Shown one piece after another: positions 33,860 to 41,865 of a DNA stretch of 64,000 nt. This DNA comes from Alkalihalobacillus sp. AL-G (GTDB lineage Bacteria; Bacillota; Bacilli; Bacillales; Fictibacillaceae): NCBI RefSeq assembly GCF_030643805.1, contig NZ_CP094656.1:2480001-2544000 (forward strand). Reading direction: 5' to 3'. Under the pieces are notes generated by a model. The model was not told the DNA's origin, made no database searches, and worked only from the letters and a program-made list of their open reading frames with translations. Each line of letters opens with the position of its first letter. The first letter of the stretch is position 1. The position numbers and the translations under genes are program-made.

Positions 33860-35467
33860 CTACTCTTTATTCGCTCCGTGTTCGTATTTTATTGTGACAG
33901 GGAATTTTCCTGTAACCTTCGTTTTACCATATAAGCATTGGATTGCTATTCGCAATGCAGGCGTCGTAAATTCATACGTTGCGATCGCTGCAGACACCCC
34001 AGGAAAATGTCCAAGGTCGTAAGGGCTCCTCATTGCAATCAAAACAACCTGCTTTTTGGTTTGGAACAATTCTTTTACAAGTCTTTGCTGGGACTTTGAG
34101 CGGAAAGCAGTCAACGTACCGACAATGATTGTATCAGCCTGTTGTGCTTGTTCGATGACACGATCAATTTCTCCCTGGGTTGGATGCTGTGATACGGTCG
34201 CTACTCTCGCTTCCGGATGGATTTCCTGAACGACTGATCCGAGTGCATGAGATGAAAACCGTTCGTCCTCAACCTGTGTCAAATACGTGTTTTCAGGATA
34301 AACGACTAGCACCTGATGAGATGGATCATTGGAAAGGGGTAAAATACCTTGTTTCTTTTCGATAAGGGTAATCCCTTTCTTCATAACATCATTTGCCAAT
34401 GCTTCGTGATGCTCTGGCTGTGTGAAAGGATTTCTATTTGAATTCCAGTTTAATCCGTTCTCTTTCAATTTCATCACCCTAGCGTAGGCTTCATCGATCG
34501 TCGACTCTTCTATTTCACCGTTTTGCACGGCCGAATATACTCGCTCAATTGCAGCGTGCTGAAGTTCTGGCAAATGAGAGATCATGATTAGATCCACTCC
34601 GGCTTTGATCGCTTCCACGGCTCCCTGTGCTGTACCAACTCCGTCCGCAATGGCTTTCATTTCCATACAGTCGGTCGTAATGACTCCATCGTAGCCAAGC
34701 TCTCCCCGGAGTAATCCAGTAATTACCGCTTTTGACATCGTTGCTGGTCGATCAGCATCTGGCTCAAGTGATGGGAAATAGACGTGTGCTGTCATAATGG
34801 TATCCGCACCGTTTTCAATCGCTTTTTTAAAAGGCACGAGCTCAACTTCATTCAAGCGTTGAAGATCATGCGGGATGACTGGTAACTCCAAATGAGAATC
34901 GAGGTTCGTATCCCCGTGTCCTGGAAAGTGCTTCAGCGTCGTAATGACACCTGCTTCCTTCATCCCATTCATAAGCTGAACCCCAAATTCGGCTACACGC
35001 TCAGGATATTCACCAAACGACCTTACATCAATAACAGGGTTATAGGGGTTGTTATTCACATCAACGACAGGAGACAGATTCCAATTGATGCCGAGGCCAA
35101 GCAGTTCGTTTCCTGTAGCATATCCGACATTGTGGGCTAATTCTGGTTCACCAGTAGCCCCAATCATCATTGCTCCAGGGAATACGGTTGTACCTTCACC
35201 AAGTCTTCGAACAACGCCATTTTCTTGATCGATGCAAATAAATAGAGGATGCTCATGACCTGACTCCATCGCAGTTTTCTGAAGGGTTGAGGTCAGTTCT
35301 TGTATTTCTTCAGGGGTTCCGATGTTCCGGCCAAATAGAATAATCCCACCTACATGATGGTTTTCAATTAAATTGTGAATCTCACTGGACAATTTAGAAG
35401 GAGATTCAGCTTTAAAACCAAACACCATCAACTGGCCGATCTTTTTACGTAAGGTATCCATCATCAT
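33860..35467 (-). CDS. nagZ: Family 3 beta-N-acetylglucosaminidase, cytosolic (NagZ)
   Basis: 535 residues without signal or membrane segment. GH3 motifs: CIDQENGVVRRLGEG near 77, LKHFPGHGDTNLDSH near 182-196 with the NagZ-type acid/base, and TTDCMEMKAIADG near 279 containing the nucleophile. Cleaves GlcNAc from MurNAc or anhydro-MurNAc. It sits between the importer permeases and murR, so it would act on imported disaccharide. Three ATG codons run in a row at the start and the true one is unclear. The window thus holds an intracellular and an extracellular paralogue in one operon. Confidence 0.88.
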   Translation of the reverse strand: MMMDTLRKKIGQLMVFGFKAESPSKLSSEIHNLIENHHVGGIILFGRNIGTPEEIQELTSTLQKTAMESGHEHPLFICIDQENGVVRRLGEGTTVFPGAMMIGATGEPELAHNVGYATGNELLGLGINWNLSPVVDVNNNPYNPVIDVRSFGEYPERVAEFGVQLMNGMKEAGVITTLKHFPGHGDTNLDSHLELPVIPHDLQRLNEVELVPFKKAIENGADTIMTAHVYFPSLEPDADRPATMSKAVITGLLRGELGYDGVITTDCMEMKAIADGVGTAQGAVEAIKAGVDLIMISHLPELQHAAIERVYSAVQNGEIEESTIDEAYARVMKLKENGLNWNSNRNPFTQPEHHEALANDVMKKGITLIEKKQGILPLSNDPSHQVLVVYPENTYLTQVEDERFSSHALGSVVQEIHPEARVATVSQHPTQGEIDRVIEQAQQADTIIVGTLTAFRSKSQQRLVKELFQTKKQVVLIAMRSPYDLGHFPGVSAAIATYEFTTPALRIAIQCLYGKTKVTGKFPVTIKYEHGANKE

Positions 35468-35470
35468 TTA

Positions 35471-36442
35471 TTACTTCACTCCTCCCATTGATAATCCTTT
35501 TACAAAGTACTTTTGGAATAATAAAAAGAAGACAATCATTGGAATAGCGGCAACGGTTGCCCCTGTCATCAATAGCTTGAAGCTTGCTAGGTTCGCATCC
35601 TGTAACGTTTTCAAACCAGCAGGCAATGTAAGCAGATTCTCATCGTTCAATACAATGATCGGCCATAGGAATGAATTCCACATTAATACGAATGTGAAGA
35701 TGCCAAGGACCGCCATGGCTGGTTTTGCAAGCGGAACGATGATTGTCCAAAAGATTTTCCATTCAGATGCACCATCAATTTTTGCTGCTTCAATCAACTC
35801 ATTCGGAATCGCTAGCAAGAACTGTCGCATTAAGAACACACCAAACGCTAGCGCTAGACTCGGAAAAATCAATGCCCAGTGGGTGTTGAATAGCTGGAGC
35901 TTCTGTACCATCATAAACGTAGGTACGAGTGTGACTTGTTCCGGAATCATCATTGTAGAGATGATCGCCCAAAAGATGATCATTTTCCCAGGAAAATTCT
36001 TTTTTGCTAATACGTACCCAGACATCGTATCAATTAGAACAATCGCAAGAGTTGCCAGAATGGATATATACAAGCTATTAAACAGCCATCTTAAAATTTT
36101 CGTACGTTCAAATAATACAGTGAACCCTTCAAACGTTTTGGTCACAACCTCATCCATTTTTTGATCATGATAGGCTGCATCTTTTTGATCACCAGCATCC
36201 TCTGCTTTTTCCCGCTCCTGCCACTGGTGGAAATATTCCCCTATACCTACCGGATAAAGCTTTGGTGGAGCAGACTCTACAAAGTTGATCGGCTCTTCCA
36301 TGTTTTCATTCTGGTAGCTTGGTAGTTGAAGTGAAGTCGAGAATACCCAGTACAATGGCAGCAAGGATACGAGCGCCATGAATATAAGTGACACATAGAT
36401 CAAAAGCTTACCGATTTTATGATTAACATCGTTACTTTTCAC
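35471..36442 (-). CDS. Carbohydrate ABC transporter permease (MalG type)
   Basis: 323 residues with six predicted membrane segments and the EAA loop ELIEAAKIDGASEWKIFWTI near 215-235, which binds the ATPase. A long insert near 45-105 (charged, rich in E, K, D, Q) lies in the first extracytoplasmic loop. GTG 36442 is preceded by AGGTG at a good distance; a GTG three codons earlier overlaps that site. Partner of the permease and binding protein upstream. No ATPase gene is present, as with transporters that share an MsmX-type ATPase. Confidence 0.88.
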   Translation of the reverse strand: MKSNDVNHKIGKLLIYVSLIFMALVSLLPLYWVFSTSLQLPSYQNENMEEPINFVESAPPKLYPVGIGEYFHQWQEREKAEDAGDQKDAAYHDQKMDEVVTKTFEGFTVLFERTKILRWLFNSLYISILATLAIVLIDTMSGYVLAKKNFPGKMIIFWAIISTMMIPEQVTLVPTFMMVQKLQLFNTHWALIFPSLALAFGVFLMRQFLLAIPNELIEAAKIDGASEWKIFWTIIVPLAKPAMAVLGIFTFVLMWNSFLWPIIVLNDENLLTLPAGLKTLQDANLASFKLLMTGATVAAIPMIVFFLLFQKYFVKGLSMGGVK

Positions 36443-36455
36443 ATTTTTCACCTAC

Positions 36456-37397
36456 CTAATGATGATCGGATCTCAGTGTTCTGTATTGGAAAATTGCAAA
36501 GATCATAATGATAAAGAATAAAATGACGGACTGTGCAGAGGCTAACCCGAATTTAAAGTCACGGAATGCGGTCTTATAGATGACATGAACGATGGTTTCC
36601 GTAGCATTCCCGGGACCTCCCCCGGTCATCATGATAATTTGTGTAAACACTTGAAACGAACCAATCGTACTTAAAATGAATAAATAGAGCGTTGTCGGTT
36701 TCAACATAGGTATCGTGATTCTTAACCACCGTTGAAATGCATTCGCACCGTCAATTTTAGCAGCTTCATATAGTGTCTGATCGATCTCATTCATTGCAGC
36801 CAAATAAATGATGATCCCAGCACCAGGAGGGATCAGGATCGACATGATCATAAGCGATAATAACGCTGTATCACTTTGTCCGAGCCAATTGACCGGCTCC
36901 ATACCGAGCCACCCGACAATATAATTGAAAAGCCCAAACTTGTAGTTGTACATCCAACGCCAAACCATCGCGATAATGACCATGGACGTGACAGTCGGTA
37001 AATAAAATGCCGCCCTGAAGAAGGATTGTGACATCTTTCCTAACGGTTGAACAAGGGTGGCAATCAATAGCGCTGTAATGACAAATGCCGGAACGGTTAC
37101 GATTGTGTATAAAAATGTGTTCCACAATGATATTCGAAAGGCGGTACTCTCAAACGCATCGATATAGTTTTCCATCCCTACCCACGTCGAGCCCATTACA
37201 TTGAACTCTTGGAAAGACAGTACGAAGGCCCAAACAATTGGAATAAGCATAAAAAGGGCGAAGAAAACGAGTTTTGGCATTAAAAATAAATAGGCCACTT
37301 TGTTTTTTCTCATTTGAGTCAATACTGATTTAAATTTCGAATGTTTCTTCACGGGTTTTGGTTCAAAATTTGTTTTCAGTGCTGGTTTTGTTCCCAC
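36456..37397 (-). CDS. Carbohydrate ABC transporter permease (MalF type)
   Basis: 313 residues, six predicted membrane segments, a basic N-terminal tail and the EAA loop YEAAKIDGANAFQRWLRITIP near 213-233. ATMTGGGPG-like MMTGGGPGNATETIV near 259 is common in sugar permeases of this group. Start is GTG after GGAG. It follows the binding-protein gene across a stem-loop and precedes the second permease by 4 bp. Confidence 0.88.
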   Translation of the reverse strand: MGTKPALKTNFEPKPVKKHSKFKSVLTQMRKNKVAYLFLMPKLVFFALFMLIPIVWAFVLSFQEFNVMGSTWVGMENYIDAFESTAFRISLWNTFLYTIVTVPAFVITALLIATLVQPLGKMSQSFFRAAFYLPTVTSMVIIAMVWRWMYNYKFGLFNYIVGWLGMEPVNWLGQSDTALLSLMIMSILIPPGAGIIIYLAAMNEIDQTLYEAAKIDGANAFQRWLRITIPMLKPTTLYLFILSTIGSFQVFTQIIMMTGGGPGNATETIVHVIYKTAFRDFKFGLASAQSVILFFIIMIFAIFQYRTLRSDHH

Positions 37398-37473
37398 TGC
37401 TGCTCCACTTCCCTTCTAGAAAACCGTGTTCTATGTAACTTCAATCAGCAAACCGAAATCAAAGATAGAGAAA

Positions 37474-37506
37474 GCCCTCTCCCATTTAGTAAAATAGGAA
37501 GAGAGC
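37474..37506 (-). terminator. Intra-operon stem-loop after the binding-protein gene
   Basis: A ten-pair stem (37474-37483 with 37497-37506, including G-U pairs) with an inner ATTT/AAAT extension follows the binding-protein gene; TTTCTCT comes next on the leftward strand. Such structures usually partly terminate or protect the upstream mRNA so that the binding protein is made in excess of the permeases. Confidence 0.6.
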
Positions 37507-37523
37507 CCCCTGTGAAAAAATGA

Positions 37524-38855
37524 TTATTCGTTTAAAATCGAGGTTACCGTTTCACCGGCTGATTTCAATGCTTCTTCTGGAGTCTTTTCACCGTTTAGTG
37601 CTAGCTGCAATTGCTTTTGAATCGCTTCATCAATTCTCGCCCAATTCGGATGACGCGGAACCATGACAGCATGCTGAGACAATTCTTGTGCTCTTGCCAT
37701 TTGTGGGTTGTCAGCAAACGGCTCCTGCTCTGCAGCAGATTTGCGTGCAGGGAAGATTCCATAGTTTTTCGCCATTGTCACTTGCTCTTCGGTACTTGAA
37801 ATGTGTTTGATAAATTCAGCTACCATGCGCTTCTTTGCTTCATCCTCTGAGTTGAACATGACCCAACCGCCTACTCCACCGATCGTGACAGGTTCACCCG
37901 TTTCCCCAGTCGGATATTCAGCTACCATGAAGTTCGTTTTGAATGCTTCACTCTGTGCAGAGGCAATCGCCCAGGTTGCCCACGGCTCAACTGCAACTGT
38001 ACGTTGGTCTGCTGAACCCCATGCTTTCCATGTTCCACCTACGTCTTGACCACCCATACTTTCAGGGGTTACGTCATACTTGAATTTCAAATCAACAAGC
38101 TTTTGCAAGCCGCTGATCGCTTCTTCTGAATCAAATGTGTATTCTGCAAGGTCATCACTCAGTGGATATCCTCCATCCATCAAAAGGAACGGCCATGCTT
38201 CATAATAACCAGGTAAAATATACGTAGAAAATCCATCAACGCCGTCACCAGTCAACGCTTCCATTTTTTCGACGAACTCATCATACGTCCATTTACCGTC
38301 TTTCGGTGGTTCTACGCCTTTTTCTTCAAAAATATCAAGATTCAACAGCATTGCATGCACACTGATTGAATTCGGAATTCCATAAAGCTTTCCATCATGT
38401 GTATAGGCTTCAACCGCATTCTCGTAAAAGTCACTCATTTCCTCATCTGTCAGGTAAGGGTCAAACGGTGCAACAACCCCTTGCTTGATGTGGTTGATGT
38501 TTACCGATCCACCACTAATATCAACTGGTGCGATATCCGGCCAAGCACGGCCTGCTATCGCAATGCTCAATTTGTCATTCATTTCAGCCCATGGTGTTTG
38601 GACAATCTCAATCTTTACACCAGGATATTTTTCTTCAAACTCGGCCTTTTTAGCTTCGATCCAGTGGTATTTGTTCTCATCTTTATCAGCCCAACGTGGA
38701 CCGTCCCACATTGTAATCGTACCTTCCCATTCCTTCCAAGCATCCGGATTTTCATTTGTGGTATCCTTTGTTGAGTCTTCCTTCGAACAACCTGCGAAAA
38801 TACCCAAAACAAGTATTAATGTAACAATTGTCATCAACCACTTTTTCATTTTCAA
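37524..38855 (-). CDS. Sugar ABC transporter substrate-binding lipoprotein
   Basis: 443 residues. Signal peptide with lipobox IFAGC near 19-23, then the extracellular solute-binding family 1 fold (EWEGTITMWDGPRW near 43, KYPGVKIEIVQTPWAEMNDKL near 75, YGIPNSISVHAMLLN near 159). Start is TTG with GGGGG seven bases upstream; an ATG two codons later is possible. It lies between murQ and the permease genes, so its ligand is inferred to be MurNAc, anhydro-MurNAc or a MurNAc disaccharide; the fold alone does not tell. Confidence 0.88.
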   Translation of the reverse strand: MKMKKWLMTIVTLILVLGIFAGCSKEDSTKDTTNENPDAWKEWEGTITMWDGPRWADKDENKYHWIEAKKAEFEEKYPGVKIEIVQTPWAEMNDKLSIAIAGRAWPDIAPVDISGGSVNINHIKQGVVAPFDPYLTDEEMSDFYENAVEAYTHDGKLYGIPNSISVHAMLLNLDIFEEKGVEPPKDGKWTYDEFVEKMEALTGDGVDGFSTYILPGYYEAWPFLLMDGGYPLSDDLAEYTFDSEEAISGLQKLVDLKFKYDVTPESMGGQDVGGTWKAWGSADQRTVAVEPWATWAIASAQSEAFKTNFMVAEYPTGETGEPVTIGGVGGWVMFNSEDEAKKRMVAEFIKHISSTEEQVTMAKNYGIFPARKSAAEQEPFADNPQMARAQELSQHAVMVPRHPNWARIDEAIQKQLQLALNGEKTPEEALKSAGETVTSILNE

Positions 38856-38876
38856 GGTGAATCCCCCTTATTAATT

Positions 38877-38890
38877 TGCTAGCGCTTTCA
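38877..38890 (-). promoter_or_regulatory. cre site before the binding-protein gene
   Basis: Leftward strand TGAAAGCGCTAGCA matches the CcpA cre consensus TGWNANCGNTNWCA at 13 of 14 positions. It starts one base past the murQ stop, so it could block read-through into the transporter genes or act on a promoter inside the end of murQ. Confidence 0.6.
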
Positions 38891-38891
38891 A

Positions 38892-39806
38892 TTACTTGAA
38901 ACATTTTGCTTGTTCGATCGCCTCACGGACTGATCCATCTGCGTTTTGAATACACTTCTTTGCAACAACAAGCGGCACTGCTGTTTTTAACATGACAATC
39001 GCTGTCTTGACTTCAAAATTTGTCTGCTTAAGTATCGTTTCTGCATCGTGATAGGATATTCCTGTAATCGTCATCACAATATGTTTGGCTCTTTCCATCA
39101 ATTTTTTGTTTGTAGCATGAACATCCACCATCAGATTTTCATATACCTTACCAAGCTTGATCATCGTTGCGGTCGTCAGCATATTAAGCACCATCTTTTG
39201 TGCGGTGGCTGCTTTTAACCGAGTAGAACCCGTCAGGACTTCAGGTCCTACAATCACTTCAATGGGCTTATTTGCAATGGCAGAGGTTATCGAGTTCGGG
39301 TTACAGCTTAGGCTCACCGTCGCAGCTCCAATATCAATCGCTCCCTTGATTGCACCGATTACATATGGCGTTCTCCCACTCGCAGTAATCCCAACAACGA
39401 CATCCCCTGAGGTCAAATTCCTTTCCAGAAGGTCATTACAGCCTTGAGCTGGATCATCTTCGGCACCTTCAATCGCATCGAACATCGCTTCTGCTCCCCC
39501 AGCAATAATGGCTTGAACCTGCTCAGGAGGGGTACTGAAGGTTGGTGGACATTCTGCTGCATCAATTACACCGAGTCTACCGCTTGTTCCGGCACCGATG
39601 TAGAACATCCTTCCTCCTTCTTTGATGCGATCATAAATGGTGTCTACAGCAGCCGAAATTTGAGGCAGCGCTTTCTGGACAGCATTCGCCACACTTTTAT
39701 CCTCATGGTTGATGATTTCTAATACCTGAAGCGTACTAAGTGTATCGATGCTATTCGTATGCATATTTCGTTGTTCTGTCGTTAGTGACGTTATATCTAG
39801 CTCCAT
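38892..39806 (-). CDS. murQ: N-acetylmuramic acid 6-phosphate etherase
   Basis: Cleaves the lactyl ether of MurNAc-6-phosphate to GlcNAc-6-phosphate and D-lactate. It has 304 residues. SIS domain with RMFYIGAGTSGRLGVIDAAECPPTF near 62-86, the catalytic glutamate in that run, GITASGRTPYVIGA near 136 and STRLKAATAQKMVLNMLTT near 191. A C-terminal helical UBA-like part follows. ATG 39806 has GAGGTG four bases before it. First gene of the recycling operon. MurQ is the defining enzyme of MurNAc catabolism. Confidence 0.95.
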   Translation of the reverse strand: MELDITSLTTEQRNMHTNSIDTLSTLQVLEIINHEDKSVANAVQKALPQISAAVDTIYDRIKEGGRMFYIGAGTSGRLGVIDAAECPPTFSTPPEQVQAIIAGGAEAMFDAIEGAEDDPAQGCNDLLERNLTSGDVVVGITASGRTPYVIGAIKGAIDIGAATVSLSCNPNSITSAIANKPIEVIVGPEVLTGSTRLKAATAQKMVLNMLTTATMIKLGKVYENLMVDVHATNKKLMERAKHIVMTITGISYHDAETILKQTNFEVKTAIVMLKTAVPLVVAKKCIQNADGSVREAIEQAKCFK

Positions 39807-39837
39807 AGGACACCTCAATTATCTCTGTATTTCAAAA

Positions 39838-39863
39838 TAGAGGTTGTATCCTCCTTTTTGAAC
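39838..39863 (+). repeat. Stub of the intergenic repeat in the murQ leader
   Basis: On the leftward strand GTTCAAAAAGGAGGAT is joined directly to ACAACCTCTA, that is, the two outer ends of the large repeat without its interior. It lies about 30 bp upstream of murQ, probably in its leader. It could be a deletion product or an ancestral short form. Confidence 0.5.
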
Positions 39864-40079
39864 ACGCATTTACATATAGAACCTTCCATCCCCCTTTGAC
39901 AAAATGATTCAAAAAAAAGATAGTACTTTTAAAATTATATTTCGCCAGTTATATGAGGATTCCTGCCTATTTAAAATATTTTTTTAGACTATTTATAATA
40001 TTTTTGAAAGGAAATTTCACATTTATATCGAAAAGGTAAGCTAACCCGGATAGTTATTATTAATTAAGGAGGAAATTGA

Positions 40080-41648
40080 ATGGGTAAAAAAAGTTTTATA
40101 GTTTTGCTGACTCTGTTGCTTGTAAGCGCTTTCTCGCTTGCGGGGTTCCAGCATGCAGAAGCTTCTGATGGAAAACTGATCCGAATTGGGGTTGTCCCTT
40201 CTGAGGAGGAGATTGAGCTAGGCAGCGATGGTTCTTTTATTGTCAAAGACAAAATTACTGGCGCTGTACTTGCAGAAGGTACGAATGGAACTGCGACGGT
40301 TTCACTTGAGAGCACCGGGACGGTTGAAACCAACTATCGCCTTCAGGTCGCATGGTCAACGAGTGAAACCTATGTTGCCGATTGGGTTGATCGTGCTAGT
40401 AACGCTGGGTTTGAAACATACTTAGAGGCTTACAATGGTGGACAACGTTTATTCATTGGAAAATTTGCTTCAGATGAAAGCTGGAGTGTCCGAAATGCGT
40501 TCAGAAATGAAGTGATTCGACTCGGACTTGCTGCCAACGATTCCTTCTGGAAGGTCATTACTGTCACTACTGGTACTTCATCGATGAAAGTAAGTCTTAA
40601 TGGCAGTAATGTTACGACTGAGAACCCTGTCGTCATAACTTCTCCAGATGGTTTAATCGAGATTGATGGAAAGAAATACCGTGGGGTCGGAGAAGTTGCC
40701 TACAATAGCACAGGGACACTCGCTGGTATTAACGAACTTCCGGTTGAAAAATACTTATACGGTGTCGTTCCTAGGGAGCTGCCACCGGTTCCTTACGGTG
40801 AAATCGAAGCACAGAAAGCACAGGCTGTAGCAGCGCGAACGTATACATTAGCCAACCTTGGAAAACGCAGTAACGATGGCTATGACCTGCTACCGACTAC
40901 ATCTGATCAGGTTTATGGCGGTTACGAAGCCGAACATCCTGTATCGACGCGAGCTGTTCAAGAAACGGAAGGTGTCGTTGCAACCTATGACGGGAAATTG
41001 ATAACAGCCGTTTACCATTCCACTAGTGGCGGATACACCGCAAATAATGAAGACATTTGGAGTTCCGAAGCTGTTCCTTATTTGAGAGGTGTACCTGATT
41101 CTGAACGTGGGAAAGCAATGGAGCATGTACCGACAATAGAGGTATTCAAAAATCGTGCCAATCCCACTTCTCTTCGTGCAACAAAGGAAGGAGATTATGA
41201 ATCTGATTGGTCGAAGTACCATCGTTGGGAATTCGAGTGGACACCTGAGGAAATTTCTGATGTGCTAAGCGAATACTTTTCAAGAGATGTAGGGGAAGTT
41301 TACGAGATTAATGTTACAGATCGTTCTGACTCTGGACGAGTTCTAGAAATCGAATACGTTACTGAAAACGGTACGTTCTATGAGCAGAAAGACCGTGTAC
41401 GCTGGTCGTTAAAGTACATTAACTCAAGTGGAGGACATAGCTCTCTACGGAGTACGCTCTTCTTTATCGAAGCTGTAAAATCAAAATCTGATTCGGATGC
41501 TGTCGGATTTAAAGCTTACGGCGGTGGATGGGGCCACGGTGTTGGACTGTCTCAAACGGGTGCAGTCGGAATGGCTGTAAAAGGAGATACGTTTGATGTC
41601 ATTCTCAGACACTTTTATCAAGGTATAGAACTCGAAACACGGTATTAA
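40080..41648 (+). CDS. Secreted SpoIID/LytB-domain protein with SPOR-like region
   Basis: 522 residues. Signal peptide with likely cut after AEA near 29. Residues about 84-150 (YRLQVAWSTSETYVADW, AGFETYLEAYNGGQRLFIGKF) follow the pattern of SPOR repeats that bind denuded glycan. The SpoIID/LytB domain spans about 205-520: LPVEKYLYGVVPRELPP near 222, EAQKAQAVAARTYTLAN near 242, AVYHSTSGGYTANNED near 306 and YGGGWGHGVGLSQTGAVGMA near 480. SpoIID is a lytic transglycosylase. GGAGG precedes ATG. It diverges from murQ, so it may produce the wall fragments that the operon imports. SPOR assignment is tentative. Confidence 0.82.
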   Translation: MGKKSFIVLLTLLLVSAFSLAGFQHAEASDGKLIRIGVVPSEEEIELGSDGSFIVKDKITGAVLAEGTNGTATVSLESTGTVETNYRLQVAWSTSETYVADWVDRASNAGFETYLEAYNGGQRLFIGKFASDESWSVRNAFRNEVIRLGLAANDSFWKVITVTTGTSSMKVSLNGSNVTTENPVVITSPDGLIEIDGKKYRGVGEVAYNSTGTLAGINELPVEKYLYGVVPRELPPVPYGEIEAQKAQAVAARTYTLANLGKRSNDGYDLLPTTSDQVYGGYEAEHPVSTRAVQETEGVVATYDGKLITAVYHSTSGGYTANNEDIWSSEAVPYLRGVPDSERGKAMEHVPTIEVFKNRANPTSLRATKEGDYESDWSKYHRWEFEWTPEEISDVLSEYFSRDVGEVYEINVTDRSDSGRVLEIEYVTENGTFYEQKDRVRWSLKYINSSGGHSSLRSTLFFIEAVKSKSDSDAVGFKAYGGGWGHGVGLSQTGAVGMAVKGDTFDVILRHFYQGIELETRY

Positions 41649-41662
41649 TTAAAGAAAATTTG

Positions 41663-41747
41663 GTCCCTAAAGGGATGCACCTAAAGGTATGACCAAGGCC
41701 TCCCTAAAGGCCTCTCGCTCAGCCTTGGTTACACTTATACTTGGGAC
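41663..41747 (+). other. Structured region with repeated CCTAAAGG hairpins
   Basis: Small hairpins with TAAA loops follow one another: TCCC/GGGA (41664-41675) and ACC/GGT (41679-41688), then ACCAAGGC (41692-41699) with GCCTTGGT (41722-41729) enclosing CCCTAAAGG. GTCCC (41663-41667) could instead pair with GGGAC (41743-41747), giving an alternative closed form. It directly follows the SpoIID-like gene and may be its terminator or an RNA element; there is no T-run. Confidence 0.45.
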
Positions 41748-41814
41748 GTAGATCCTTTCGCAACTTCGAGTATCCTTCTTGTTGAAAAGTTATGCTTTCA
41801 TAACGTGGAATAAC

Positions 41815-41858
41815 GGGCAGTTTCCATCTGAAACAACGTTTTTAGATGGGGGCTGCCC
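41815..41858. terminator. Long hairpin at the end of the nagB operon
   Basis: GGGCAG (41815-41820) pairs with CTGCCC (41853-41858), and inside CCATCT pairs with AGATGG. It lies just past the GNAT gene stop and probably ends the leftward operon. Confidence 0.6.
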
Positions 41859-41865
41859 CTATCAA

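Noticed and set aside
35577-36164. Rightward 195-codon open frame opposite a permease gene
   Set aside because: Antisense to a conserved ABC permease with EAA loop; no ribosome site and no recognisable domain.
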